NCBI GenBank assembly: GCA_963969345.1
Contig: OZ017766.1
Span: 2,108,001-2,172,000 of the forward strand
Length of the DNA stretch: 64,000 nt
Direction of reading: 5' to 3'
Source: Turbatrix aceti
Lineage: Eukaryota; Nematoda; Chromadorea; Rhabditida; Panagrolaimidae
Shown: piece by piece, positions 25,065 to 38,380 of the stretch
How positions within the stretch are numbered: position 1 is the first letter of the stretch
How the letters are laid out: every line of letters begins with the position of its first letter
Made by a program: the position numbers and the translations under genes
Notes under the pieces: model-generated
The model's input: only the letters and a program-made list of their open reading frames with translations
Told to the model about the DNA's origin: nothing
Database searches by the model: none

Positions 25065-26220
25065 TGAAAACCAGTGTAACATCGCCTTCGCCTTCATCGC
25101 CTTCGGAGGCGTCTTCAGATCGTCTACGCTTCCGAAGGCAAAGGCGAAGGCTTGATCGCCTCCAATTGCCTTCGCTTCCATCGCCTTCAGAACTTTACAA
25201 TTTACGACAAAAAATTTGAAAGATTTCAAATTCTAACCAAAAATAGTCAAAAAAACATCTTTACCACTTTATTTAATAGAATTAAAAGCATATTTTTTTT
25301 ATCATGATTTTGCTTTTTGCACTGATTTTGTACTAGAAAATTTGAGAATTGACACCATAGGAGCCTCTGATCTTCTTCGCCTCCGGAGGCGAAGGCGAAG
25401 GCGAAGGCAAGAATTTTGGTTTGAGTTACACTGATGAAAACGCCTTCGGGGGCGAAAGCAATGTTACACTGGCCGGGTTTATTTCCGTGCCAGGCCGAGC
25501 ACAAAAACGTCGACCCGGCAGCCCCGCTTCGCCCTGAACAACAATATTTAAAAAAATATAAACGGGCAAAAGTGACTAGAAACGCTTTTTTTCAGTGAGA
25601 ACAATTAGTATGCAGTTAATTTAAAATTAAAAAAATTTTAATACTTAAAAGTATTGTTTTTTGTAGTTTTCGAATAAGTTTTTTGGTAAAAAGCTGTGTT
25701 TTTGTGCGATTCACTAAAAAATGTGAAATTTAAAAAGCCGGCACTCGGACGCCGTAAATAAGTCTTGCATTAGCACCTTTTGATTTTTTCTGAACGATCG
25801 ATCTGTTCAGATTGATTTTTTTGTTGTTTTGTGTTTGAGGCTTGGTGATATCAAGTTTTTTCAAATGAGAAATCACTTGGGAACTCAGAATTCAAGACCG
25901 AGAGTAAACTTGCGAAGGGGTAATCGTTATCAACGATTGATAAAAAATGTTGCGTTCAACTTTAATTGCTCGTATAAATTTTTGGAAAAAAATTGCGACC
26001 GTGGTCACGCTCGTCGTCTCTTTTTAGTTCTGGCAGTGATTTGGATTTTGACGGGTGTAACAATGTCACCAATGCAAATTCACAAGCAGACGGTGATCCG
26101 CCGTGAATTAACCTGAAGTTGTCATGTATTTCAACAGAGATGTCGGCTTCAAAGTTGGCATTAATCCTTTTGTCTTCTTTTGCTTGAGGTGAAGACAGCA
26201 CTTTATTCTGTGGACCAAAG

Positions 26221-27060
26221 ACATGAACGATGGTATTGTGGACTGACGCGCGATCAGCCAGAGGTCTCGATTAGCGGGACGTAACAGTAATCTCCCCCTC
26301 GGATAAGATGCCATTGAGAGACTGACGACTGGGCCCGGCGTCCCACTGTGCTCCCACGGAGAGCGCATCGAGCGCGTTAATGGCATCCAATGAAACATCA
26401 AATAAACAGCCCTCCGGTCGTCCGCGCCCCCTGTCATCAGGATTACAGTAATTGCAGCTACGGTGCTCCTCTCTGGCTCGGCGCACCGCAAGAGCAACTT
26501 TTGAAAAAGCACCGGACGTCGTGGGAAGTCGCGGACGAGGGCTTGGTTCGCGTGACCATGTTCAAACTCGGCTGCGATATCCCAGGACCCCGACCGCTGC
26601 CACAGACCCGCATCCACCCGACTCCCACCCGCCCCGAAGTGGACCTACTCGGTTTCCATGCCTTGGAGAGGCGATGCACATGTGTGGGGTGGAAAAATGC
26701 ACTTGTTGGCGGTCGGCGCGATGCAAGCAGCGCGGTCTAAGCAGCCTAATTAATCGAGGTGGCGCTGTGAGAACCTGTGCGGCGGGCAGGGCTCCCGCGC
26801 GCAGCGTGGCCGTATTTCCGTTGCGACCCCACCCAAACGCCACTTCCGAAATCCGGGCGGCTGCGGGTCGCCGTCCTTCACGCTCGTCTTCTTGCGCGAT
26901 GCTTATCGGCCGTGCCGAAAGGCGACGCTCCTCATATTGTGACAAGCTTGCCCTGCCTCTGCCGCTAATCGCTAATTGCAATATGGCCTCGTATCTCCTA
27001 TCTCCTCTCCTCGACCAAAGTTGGCCCGCCGTCAGGAGTTACGCGAACAAATCAGTCGCG
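26221..27060 (+). promoter_or_regulatory. H1 block, U2 copy, upstream of bHLH-B2
   Basis: Matches U1 H1, with CSL consensus sites at 26520-26527 and 26766-26773. Confidence 0.55.
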
Positions 27061-27167
27061 GTTTAATTTTTGTATTAATTTTTTTGCCGATCCTATGTTT
27101 TTGCGTGTAATTTGGAACTTAATTTCCTTCAATTCGTTAATGATCATCAGACTCATTGTTTTAGTTT

Positions 27168-27924
27168 ATGGCCACTACTATGTCTACATACTTTGCTCCT
27201 GCATCAACTCAGAAGGACAGAAAGGTGAGCCATGAGTCAAAATTCGAACATTGTTAGCGGAGTATTTACAACCATTTATTTTCAGATTAAGAAAAAGGAG
27301 TTGGAAAGTCAGCGGCGGGGCACCACCAATTATTACCTCAGTGAACTCAAGAAATTGGTGGCAGACGACGCCGATTCAGGAAGCTCCAAGTTGCTGAACA
27401 ATGATGTGCTCCGGATGGCCGTATCTCACATTCACAGACTGAAGAACAGCGTTAAAACACTCCAAAGTCAAAATGCGCACCTGGCCTTCCAACTGAGGAT
27501 GAACGGCGTTGCCGCCAACTGCTTCAACCAGACCCCTCTGCAGACGCCCCTCACCCAGACGATGCCAATGACACATCTGATGCCAGTCGCGTTTCCGTCA
27601 CCAGGATTGCCACCTGTATTTCACCCCGCCCAATCCGACCCTATGCAATTTTGTGCCTCCGGCAGCCGGCAATGTCAGTCGTCCCGTGCATCAACTGTGT
27701 CACACCAGACGATCACCCACGACGACGACTTCTCATCAGATAGCGAGGTGGACGTGGAAAACGTCGACGAGAATTCCAACGAAGAGACGTTCATCGACGA
27801 AAAGACGCCGGCATCGACTCCGCGAGCGCCAAAGCGCAGCCTGAGTTCGGACGACAGCGGCTTCGGCGAGCCGACTCCGAAGAAGGCCTTCTCCATCGAC
27901 CACCTCCTCCTGGGCCGGCAGTGA
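27168..27924 (+). CDS. Divergent bHLH protein, copy B2
   Basis: Exons 27168-27224 and 27286-27924, 231 residues. The translation equals copy B1, with the same intron, the same E-x-x-R-R basic region, and the same acidic tail and eh1-like FSIDHLL. There are no frameshifts or stops, so it looks intact. It is the first bHLH gene downstream of the LTR insertion, which lies about 3.3 kb upstream of its ATG. Confidence 0.85.
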
Positions 27925-29595
27925 CCCTTCTCCCGCTATGTAGACTTTTAAGTTCGGGTATTTAACAGCCATCAAAGTTTTAATCTGTCTAAGAACCCCG
28001 CGTCCCAGCTCGCGTAATTGTATTAACTCCTGGATCCCCGCTAGTTCAGCTAACTTTTTTTCATGTGCCAGGTGTTTAATCGTGGTGAGGCACAGTTAAT
28101 AAATGGCGTTGCGTCGGTGACACGGGTCGCGCTGTTTGCTCTTCCCACGCGCCATTGCGTGGGAGCGCGTGCCGTTATCAAAGACGACCTCTGCCGCCGC
28201 GCTGTCGGTTATACGGCTTGCGTGCGTGGACACGCTGGGGCAGTCCATCGAGTCGCTTCGGATCAGCGCGTGTCTGGGAACGCGAGTTGTAAAACCGTCA
28301 GCGGCGGCGACGAGCACAATATTTGACTTTGGTCGAGTTTGAACGTCGGGAAAAACTGCGAGTACGGATGCTTCACAAAACGTATTGCAAAAGCATGATG
28401 TTTTCAGGGCCCGGCACGGCAGCCTATCTCCGTCTGCGATCTGCGAGTGCGAATCCTGGCTCCAAAACAAGCCTGGGAGAAACGAAGAGCCGTAAATCCA
28501 CCGTAACCCTGTGTTGCGGGAGTTTTCGTTCGATTAAACAGGTAGCATCAAGGCAAACACGATTGGGAGGTGAATAATCCGCACTTGATTGAAAGCCGGG
28601 TCCGCAAAGTGGTTCGCTCCTCGTGAGTCAATGGCGACGGCGGCGGGCGCACCTTCATCATCCGAGCATGGGAGCGCGCAGGCAAACTTTTTATGGAGGT
28701 CGATGGCGCACGGCAATCAAAAACTCATCGGATTAATAAGTCGCACTTGGTCGTCTTCAAAGCAGTCCTGCGCATCTCCTGGGAAACAGTTGCAACTTGC
28801 AAATCGGCCTAAGATTACTAAAACAATTTTTTGTCGTAGTGTTGCTTTTCTCCGCTTGTCACCTCGAAACGATGCGGTGGCAAAAAACAAGCCTCATTAT
28901 TGCGGACCATCACAGTCGGCCTCGAGGGACCGGATACGGTAGACCGGTCGACGCGCGCCTCGCGTGTGCACGTCGGGGGCTGCCACCCGCAGCCTAAGGC
29001 CGTGGGAACGACGTCGTTGAGCAGCAAGATGTCGACGATTGCGACTGACGAACTGTCTCTTTGCAGCAACTCCGCCGAACGGGAATCGAACCGCGGCCAC
29101 GAGGGAGCCTGTCAAAATATTATTTTCATAACCACGTTTCGCCCACTGCAAAAGTCAAAATTGATGCACAATAAGTTACAAAAAAAGTCTGGACGACGTG
29201 AAAGGTAATTTCAAGGCATGTTGTGTTCGTGACAGCTATGGTTGAACAATTATTGCGTTTTTCAATGGAAGAGCCAAAAATTTGCTGCGCAAAGTGAGTT
29301 ATATTTTGAAGAACATTGATTAAAACATTTTAAAAGTTGCTTACCAAAAAACGTCTTCTCATGCGATATCATGATTGTATTGTAATTCCACGCTGGCTAA
29401 ACAACATTGCAAAAAATGCTTGAATATCAGAGGATTTATTGAAGTGTGAAACGCTGTTGACATGACACCTTCGCACTTTGTCGGTATCGTTCAGTGCGTG
29501 CTCCACTCATCCACTCATTTTCAGTCATGATTGCTGGCACACAGCATAAAATAAATAAATTTAAAAAAATTGGTAGTCGGACGAATGCGTTGAGG

Positions 29596-29850
<255 letters not shown>

Positions 29851-31006
29851 TGAAAACCAGTGTAACATCGCCTTCGCCTTCATCGCCTTCGGAGGCGTCT
29901 TCAGATCGTCTACGCTTCCGAAGGCAAAGGCGAAGGCTTGATCGCCTCCAATTGCCTTCGCTTCCATCGCCTTCAGAACTTTACAATTTACGACAAAAAA
30001 TTTGAAAGATTTCAAATTCTAACCAAAAATAGTCAAAAAAACATCTTTACCACTTTATTTAATAGAATTAAAAGCATATTTTTTTTATCATGATTTTGCT
30101 TTTTGCACTGATTTTGTACTAGAAAATTTGAGAATTGACACCATAGGAGCCTCTGATCTTCTTCGCCTCCGGAGGCGAAGGCGAAGGCGAAGGCAAGAAT
30201 TTTGGTTTGAGTTACACTGATGAAAACGCCTTCGGGGGCGAAAGCAATGTTACACTGGCCGGGTTTATTTCCGTGCCAGGCCGAGCACAAAAACGTCGAC
30301 CCGGCAGCCCCGCTTCGCCCTGAACAACAATATTTAAAAAAATATAAACGGGCAAAAGTGACTAGAAACGCTTTTTTTCAGTGAGAACAATTAGTATGCA
30401 GTTAATTTAAAATTAAAAAAATTTTAATACTTAAAAGTATTGTTTTTTGTAGTTTTCGAATAAGTTTTTTGGTAAAAAGCTGTGTTTTTGTGCGATTCAC
30501 TAAAAAATGTGAAATTTAAAAAGCCGGCACTCGGACGCCGTAAATAAGTCTTGCATTAGCACCTTTTGATTTTTTCTGAACGATCGATCTGTTCAGATTG
30601 ATTTTTTTGTTGTTTTGTGTTTGAGGCTTGGTGATATCAAGTTTTTTCAAATGAGAAATCACTTGGGAACTCAGAATTCAAGACCGAGAGTAAACTTGCG
30701 AAGGGGTAATCGTTATCAACGATTGATAAAAAATGTTGCGTTCAACTTTAATTGCTCGTATAAATTTTTGGAAAAAAATTGCGACCGTGGTCACGCTCGT
30801 CGTCTCTTTTTAGTTCTGGCAGTGATTTGGATTTTGACGGGTGTAACAATGTCACCAATGCAAATTCACAAGCAGACGGTGATCCGCCGTGAATTAACCT
30901 GAAGTTGTCATGTATTTCAACAGAGATGTCGGCTTCAAAGTTGGCATTAATCCTTTTGTCTTCTTTTGCTTGAGGTGAAGACAGCACTTTATTCTGTGGA
31001 CCAAAG

Positions 31007-31846
31007 ACATGAACGATGGTATTGTGGACTGACGCGCGATCAGCCAGAGGTCTCGATTAGCGGGACGTAACAGTAATCTCCCCCTCGGATAAGATGCCAT
31101 TGAGAGACTGACGACTGGGCCCGGCGTCCCACTGTGCTCCCACGGAGAGCGCATCGAGCGCGTTAATGGCATCCAATGAAACATCAAATAAACAGCCCTC
31201 CGGTCGTCCGCGCCCCCTGTCATCAGGATTACAGTAATTGCAGCTACGGTGCTCCTCTCTGGCTCGGCGCACCGCAAGAGCAACTTTTGAAAAAGCACCG
31301 GACGTCGTGGGAAGTCGCGGACGAGGGCTTGGTTCGCGTGACCATGTTCAAACTCGGCTGCGATATCCCAGGACCCCGACCGCTGCCACAGACCCGCATC
31401 CACCCGACTCCCACCCGCCCCGAAGTGGACCTACTCGGTTTCCATGCCTTGGAGAGGCGATGCACATGTGTGGGGTGGAAAAATGCACTTGTTGGCGGTC
31501 GGCGCGATGCAAGCAGCGCGGTCTAAGCAGCCTAATTAATCGAGGTGGCGCTGTGAGAACCTGTGCGGCGGGCAGGGCTCCCGCGCGCAGCGTGGCCGTA
31601 TTTCCGTTGCGACCCCACCCAAACGCCACTTCCGAAATCCGGGCGGCTGCGGGTCGCCGTCCTTCACGCTCGTCTTCTTGCGCGATGCTTATCGGCCGTG
31701 CCGAAAGGCGACGCTCCTCATATTGTGACAAGCTTGCCCTGCCTCTGCCGCTAATCGCTAATTGCAATATGGCCTCGTATCTCCTATCTCCTCTCCTCGA
31801 CCAAAGTTGGCCCGCCGTCAGGAGTTACGCGAACAAATCAGTCGCG
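31007..31846 (+). promoter_or_regulatory. H1 block, U3 copy, upstream of bHLH-B3
   Basis: Matches the other copies, with CSL consensus sites at 31306-31313 and 31552-31559. Confidence 0.55.
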
Positions 31847-31953
31847 GTTTAATTTTTGTATTAATTTTTTTGCCGATCCTATGTTTTTGCGTGTAATTTG
31901 GAACTTAATTTCCTTCAATTCGTTAATGATCATCAGACTCATTGTTTTAGTTT

Positions 31954-32710
31954 ATGGCCACTACTATGTCTACATACTTTGCTCCTGCATCAACTCAGAA
32001 GGACAGAAAGGTGAGCCATGAGTCAAAATTCGAACATTGTTAGCGGAGTATTTACAACCATTTATTTTCAGATTAAGAAAAAGGAGTTGGAAAGTCAGCG
32101 GCGGGGCACCACCAATTATTACCTCAGTGAACTCAAGAAATTGGTGGCAGACGACGCCGATTCAGGAAGCTCCAAGTTGCTGAACAATGATGTGCTCCGG
32201 ATGGCCGTATCTCACATTCACAGACTGAAGAACAGCGTTAAAACACTCCAAAGTCAAAATGCGCACCTGGCCTTCCAACTGAGGATGAACGGCGTTGCCG
32301 CCAACTGCTTCAACCAGACCCCTCTGCAGACGCCCCTCACCCAGACGATGCCAATGACACATCTGATGCCAGTCGCGTTTCCGTCACCAGGATTGCCACC
32401 TGTATTTCACCCCGCCCAATCCGACCCTATGCAATTTTGTGCCTCCGGCAGCCGGCAATGTCAGTCGTCCCGTGCATCAACTGTGTCACACCAGACGATC
32501 ACCCACGACGACGACTTCTCATCAGATAGCGAGGTGGACGTGGAAAACGTCGACGAGAATTCCAACGAAGAGACGTTCATCGACGAAAAGACGCCGGCAT
32601 CGACTCCGCGAGCGCCAAAGCGCAGCCTGAGTTCGGACGACAGCGGCTTCGGCGAGCCGACTCCGAAGAAGGCCTTCTCCATCGACCACCTCCTCCTGGG
32701 CCGGCAGTGA
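31954..32710 (+). CDS. Divergent bHLH protein, copy B3
   Basis: Exons 31954-32010 and 32072-32710, 231 residues, with the same translation as B1 and B2. It is the last gene of the array and is intact. Its 3' flank continues only as far as 33917, so no satellite or further H1 follows it. Confidence 0.85.
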
Positions 32711-33917
32711 CCCTTCTCCCGCTATGTAGACTTTTAAGTTCGGGTATTTAACAGCCATCAAAGTTTTAATCTGTCTAAGAACCCCGCGTCCCAGCTCGCG
32801 TAATTGTATTAACTCCTGGATCCCCGCTAGTTCAGCTAACTTTTTTTCATGTGCCAGGTGTTTAATCGTGGTGAGGCACAGTTAATAAATGGCGTTGCGT
32901 CGGTGACACGGGTCGCGCTGTTTGCTCTTCCCACGCGCCATTGCGTGGGAGCGCGTGCCGTTATCAAAGACGACCTCTGCCGCCGCGCTGTCGGTTATAC
33001 GGCTTGCGTGCGTGGACACGCTGGGGCAGTCCATCGAGTCGCTTCGGATCAGCGCGTGTCTGGGAACGCGAGTTGTAAAACCGTCAGCGGCGGCGACGAG
33101 CACAATATTTGACTTTGGTCGAGTTTGAACGTCGGGAAAAACTGCGAGTACGGATGCTTCACAAAACGTATTGCAAAAGCATGATGTTTTCAGGGCCCGG
33201 CACGGCAGCCTATCTCCGTCTGCGATCTGCGAGTGCGAATCCTGGCTCCAAAACAAGCCTGGGAGAAACGAAGAGCCGTAAATCCACCGTAACCCTGTGT
33301 TGCGGGAGTTTTCGTTCGATTAAACAGGTAGCATCAAGGCAAACACGATTGGGAGGTGAATAATCCGCACTTGATTGAAAGCCGGGTCCGCAAAGTGGTT
33401 CGCTCCTCGTGAGTCAATGGCGACGGCGGCGGGCGCACCTTCATCATCCGAGCATGGGAGCGCGCAGGCAAACTTTTTATGGAGGTCGATGGCGCACGGC
33501 AATCAAAAACTCATCGGATTAATAAGTCGCACTTGGTCGTCTTCAAAGCAGTCCTGCGCATCTCCTGGGAAACAGTTGCAACTTGCAAATCGGCCTAAGA
33601 TTACTAAAACAATTTTTTGTCGTAGTGTTGCTTTTCTCCGCTTGTCACCTCGAAACGATGCGGTGGCAAAAAACAAGCCTCATTATTGCGGACCATCACA
33701 GTCGGCCTCGAGGGACCGGATACGGTAGACCGGTCGACGCGCGCCTCGCGTGTGCACGTCGGGGGCTGCCACCCGCAGCCTAAGGCCGTGGGAACGACGT
33801 CGTTGAGCAGCAAGATGTCGACGATTGCGACTGACGAACTGTCTCTTTGCAGCAACTCCGCCGAACGGGAATCGAACCGCGGCCACGAGGGAGGCTGTCA
33901 AAATATTATTTTCATAA
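32505..33917 (+). repeat. Truncated fourth array unit
   Basis: Homology to U1-U3 (tail of bHLH-B3 plus 3' flank with both flank CSL sites at 32928 and 33787) stops at ..TTCATAA, 33917. The sequence beyond is unrelated. One substitution (C to G near 33894) marks the edge. Confidence 0.9.
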
Positions 33918-33996
33918 ATTGAATGATTATTAGACACCAAAGAAAACACTCATTAGTTTGTAAAACACTGCGCGTTTATGCAAATTTTCTTGCCAT

Positions 33997-34008
33997 TGTA
34001 TAAAAAGC
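33997..34008 (+). promoter_or_regulatory. TATA box
   Basis: GTATAAAAAG lies about 105 bp upstream of the ATG at 34107, just outside the array edge. Confidence 0.5.
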
Positions 34009-34106
34009 TTCGAATGACAACACGACCATTTACCTGGATATCAGATGGCATATCTTGCTGACGACTCTGATGTGTGCTACCGAGAAGACCCAGGTGTTTC
34101 TGGAAT

Positions 34107-34622
34107 ATGTCTATCAATCCCAACGAGCGGCTTAACTGTGAGTACGGCGACTGCTCTGATATTATATCGGCAAAGTTGTTCTAGACTTTTTCTGACTCCT
34201 GCAGTCCGGTCTCGTGCAGAACCGTCAACGAAGACAAGGCGCTTCCTTTGTCTGCTGATAAGGTGCCCGCGCAGTTGTTGCTCGGCAAACAGTGTCTTCC
34301 GGACGAAGCGCCCTTTTGTTACAAGCCTTTTAAACCGGTGGTGTCGGTGCGCGAAATCGTCCAGCACATGGAATCCGCGTGGCAGTGGTACGCAGCCCGC
34401 ATCGAGCCCCGACCAGCGGAGCGTGCAGAGTGGCAGTTCTACAACGAGGTCGTCGAGATGATCAACGTTGCTGGCAAGATTCAGCAACCTACCGCGATTT
34501 GTCAACCCCCGGTTGTCGGCCCCCGACCTAACCTGTCTTTGGTCCCTGTGTCCAAGAAAAAGAAAAAGTCGAAGGCTATCCGGTGGCTGAAACGACTTTC
34601 TTTGGTGTCGCTGGGCAACTGA
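34107..34622 (+). CDS. Small unrecognised protein with basic C-terminus
   Basis: Exons 34107-34141 and 34205-34622 (intron GTACGG...TGCAG) give 150 residues in frame, with AATAAA at about 34632 and a TATA-like box upstream. The protein starts MSINPNERLNCDPVSC and has four cysteines early (C11, C15, and the pair in GKQCLPDEAPFC). A helical region EIVQHMESAWQWYAARIE follows, then a Pro/Val stretch and a lysine run (KKKKKSK) near the end. No signal peptide or TM segment is evident. I do not recognise the family. The clean phase join and flanking signals make a real gene likely. Confidence 0.6.
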
Positions 34623-37600
34623 TACCTTGAATAAATCGTCGTTTGCATTATTGTCTGGAAGTTTCGTATCGCAAAATTAATTATTGTACATCGCATAATA
34701 TTTTGCATGGTTTAGCCTATAGCAAAAAATGCCATAAATGAGATTCATCGTCCGTGTCTTGCATGCGGCTTTCGTCGTTTAATGAGCTGCATGGCTGCTA
34801 CGCACCCAGGCTATTTTTGGTGGCATTTAACAAGCTTTGACCACTGTACGATGTTGTTTTTTTAATGGAGTTCAGACTTCACAGATACCTCGTTTCTTTT
34901 GCCCGTTCCCGAATCTATCCATCTACTAGCTATTTCTTTACTGTAGGTACAGAAATTATGCTTTGCAAAAATTATTATATAGATAACATGCACCAGACAA
35001 CGGCGATCGGAGAGCGGAGACGGTAGACGAAGTACAGACGACGGCGGCCGGCATCGCAATGGGACGCGCGCGCTCGAAACGGCGCTCCCGACTGCGATGA
35101 GAGAGAAGGGCCTCTGAGGGCCAAGTTTCCAGTGGGTTTTTGGGGGGACGATGGGTCAGAAGGGCAACGAGCAATGGAGACGAATTGACATATTTAAAAA
35201 TGCTACGTGGTTAGTTCTAACCGATACTTTTACAGAGAAAAAAAGCTATGTACATGAAAGACTTAGTCAGCGCGCGATTTGGCAGTAATCAGCACTCGGT
35301 GTTCGATTTCTATCTTGCAAAACACGAATGTACGTTCAGATGCAGTCTTAACATCAACGAGTTGTGGTGGTTTGGTGGCTTGAAGAACGGCGGGGAGGTG
35401 CCGTTGCGGTGGGGTGGTAGTGGTGGCGGGTGGCCGAAGCTGGCCCGTCTGGCAGTGTGGGCGAGGGAATGTGGTCTGCGGAGCAGGTCGGGGCGGGGCA
35501 GGGTGGGGCAGGGGCATCGCCAGGCGGCGAAGAGGTCTACTGTACACAATCACCGGGAGAGCATTCGGACATGTCACTTCCGGCGCTGTTTCCTTCGGGG
35601 CGGCTAGCGAGATACTAAGATACACTCGGGCGCTGTTTTTTGTTGGGTAGTAGAAGGCGGGAAACTTTGACCGACTTTGGCTATTCTTCGTGGCACACTC
35701 GGGCGCTGAAACGGTGTCATGTTGTCCGGCGGACTGCGGAAAGAGCACTTACAGTATAGATGTTAGGCGCCGCATACCGGGCAAGATGCCGTGTCGAGGG
35801 TGCACGTCCGTTCCGTCTAGCGTTGCCGACCGTTAAGGCAACGATCGCGGCCCGCTCCGGAGTCCGAAGCGGCCATTGGCCGGTGCCATCCGGGGGACCC
35901 CAGCTTGAGCCTGGATAGGGCGCTGAAACGGGTGAACGTGAGAAATGCGTGTCTGGGGACGAGACAGCGACTCCGCGAACGGCGCCAAACATGAATGGCA
36001 TCGACGCGTTCGCTGGTGCAAGTACGTGGCTGCCTGGCACGGCCGCAGCGACGTGAAAAGTACATCTGTCCGAGCGAAAGTCAGGGTCCGTACCAGAGCA
36101 GCTGGCGGGAGCGAGCAAAGGGGCGCAAATGCGACAACTTGTTAGCAAAAAAAAATCCGGATCCGACAATAAAAAGTGCCGTACGAGGGCACGAGGTACT
36201 GCAAAAAAGACGAAAGGAACTCTGACTGCATTTTGCACACCTAGGCAAAACTGAGGCAGCTCGTTCATGGTTTTTAGCCCGGAGCTCGTGTTTTTGCAGC
36301 CCAACGACAGACTACAGAAGAGTCGCTCTGAAAACCGAATTCAGACGAGGTGACACAAAAGCAGACTCTGCGAGAGTCCGGTGGTGGTGTACCTTACACC
36401 AGCCTCCCCGAAGGTAGGATTCTATCCAAGTACAGCAGTGCGACGCTGTACAAGACTTCGGGGCTTGCTTGCAGCAAACAAGCGCTGTGACGACTGCTGC
36501 GACGACCACTACCCGCGGCCGACGCCTCGCCGGACAGCCCGAGGCAGCCGCTTTTCTCTTTGTGTCGTTGCTCCAGCGGACGAAAAAGTAAAGCCCAGAC
36601 ACGCTGCGTTTTTGTCGTCTGCAGCAGCAAGCAAAGAGGGGGGGGGGGGTCTGGCTGTGGTCAGTCGGAAGCCATGGGCAGTGCGTGCGTCCGTGAGTGG
36701 ACACGTCGCCTCCCAGCTTGTTTCGGCGCAGCGAGCGAGTCCGGTCTGCTTGACGGACAACGTGTTTTTCAGCCAACAAAGCCGACCGGCCCTAAAGCCA
36801 GTCCCTCGGAGAAAAGACTCTTTTTTATCTTTTTTGCCGCAAAGTGACGCGTTTACGACGACTATACTATTTTTTCGCCGGAGCAGACAAAGCAATTCGC
36901 GTCCCTTGCAGCCGCGGGCCCGGTTTTCGCAAACAAGGGGACGGTACAGGAGCGCAATCAAAGTATAAAATTCATATTTATGGAGCGGTCAAAAAACAAG
37001 TCACCTGGGCAGACAAAAAAGACCCTGTGTAGAACGCATGAACACTACCCGAACATCAGGCATGTCAAAAATGACAACCCAACCCGGGACCGCCACAAGA
37101 TATCCAGACAAGAAGTGCGCGTGCTGACTCAGGCGTTCGCGAAAAGGGGGCATATGCATGGATTGGCGAGTCGCGCAGAGGGGATATGCGATGAGATGCC
37201 CCCAGGGCTCGCATTTGTTCGCCCTGTCGCCCCCGCAGCACGCGGAGCAGGCAGCACAGCGGCAGACGAGGCAATGAACTAATTGAAACGCGCGTCGAAA
37301 TACAGGTCGTCTGGCTGCTGCACGCGAGTCGTCCTGGGGTGGCGGCGGCGGCGGTGGTGGCTGGCTGCAGCGGGTGAGTGACCAGGCAACCAGTCGGGCA
37401 GTCTCCCCCCGAGCAACAACTGTCCAGACGCCTGGATGGACGCACGACGAGTGGGTGACCACTCAGTCATTCCTTCGGGCACAGCACAACGCATTGATCC
37501 ACATTACGCAACTCCAGTCTGACTCGCTCTGTCGCGTCCAAGACAGGAACGCGCTGCTGGTGGTGGTTGTGGGGAACAGACTCGTGGTCAAAAGCCCTCC

Positions 37601-38180
37601 TCGCGGGGAGATCAACTTTTTCGGGGAAACAAACCAGAGTCCAAATCGCACTATTTGTAGCCGGCGCAGACCACATCAATGTGGAATGAACTATCTGGTG
37701 GTCACAAGCAAAATTGAATATTATTCATCGCAGAAGTCCAACACGTGACATGCATCATTTCGAGTGCAGGTTTTTGTGCCCTGCACCTGGCTTTCGTCGC
37801 ATTGACACCTATTTACAACGCTTCTTTATTTTTTCAATCGGTGAAACGTAAAATGTTTCCGTGGAAATTAACTTGCAGCCACAATTGAAGTCTCTTTCGT
37901 ATAAAAAAGCCTTTTGGCACGCGATGGCAGCCCCCCTGCACCCCACATCAAACAAACAATAGCCAAAGTTGGCGTTACCGGAATCACGCACAGCTGTTTT
38001 CACCCGGCCGAAATACCGTAATTTATCAATAAGAGTGAAAGTTCTGTGATCGTCATAGCAATTAGCACACCTTTGCGTCACTTTGCCACGGCATTATCCG
38101 AGGACATAACAAACCGAAAAACACGGCTTATGTTAGACAAGAACCGAAAAATAATGTTCGTTGAATCCCAAAGGTGCGCG
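34623..38180. other. 3.6 kb gene-poor region
   Basis: Mixed GC-rich and AT-rich DNA without recognised exons. ORFs here (for example minus 35748-35263) have biased composition and no family resemblance. A short phrase, GGGCGCTG(AAACGG), recurs near 35627, 35701 and 35918. Confidence 0.5.
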
Positions 38181-38189
38181 ACCTCGGTT

Positions 38190-38200
38190 GGCTATAAAAG
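38190..38200 (+). promoter_or_regulatory. TATA box of chemoreceptor 1
   Basis: GGCTATAAAAGG lies about 190 bp upstream of ATG 38381. A good consensus match. Confidence 0.5.
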
Positions 38201-38380
38201 GGCAAAGTGGATCTTCAAAGTGCTCAGCGGTGCATTGGAGCCCGCATGCCCGCAGGCCGTCGCCGTTGCTTTTCCCGTTATAAGTACAAAGTTGTATTGC
38301 ACTTCCTTGTTTTGTCACGAACACCTTTACATACGAGACGCAGACAGCGTGCACCGAATGTTGCCACGGATGCCTTGGCC

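Noticed and set aside
35248..37462. Several 100-195 codon ORFs in the gene-poor region
   Set aside because: Biased composition, overlapping on both strands, no family similarity or splice structure.
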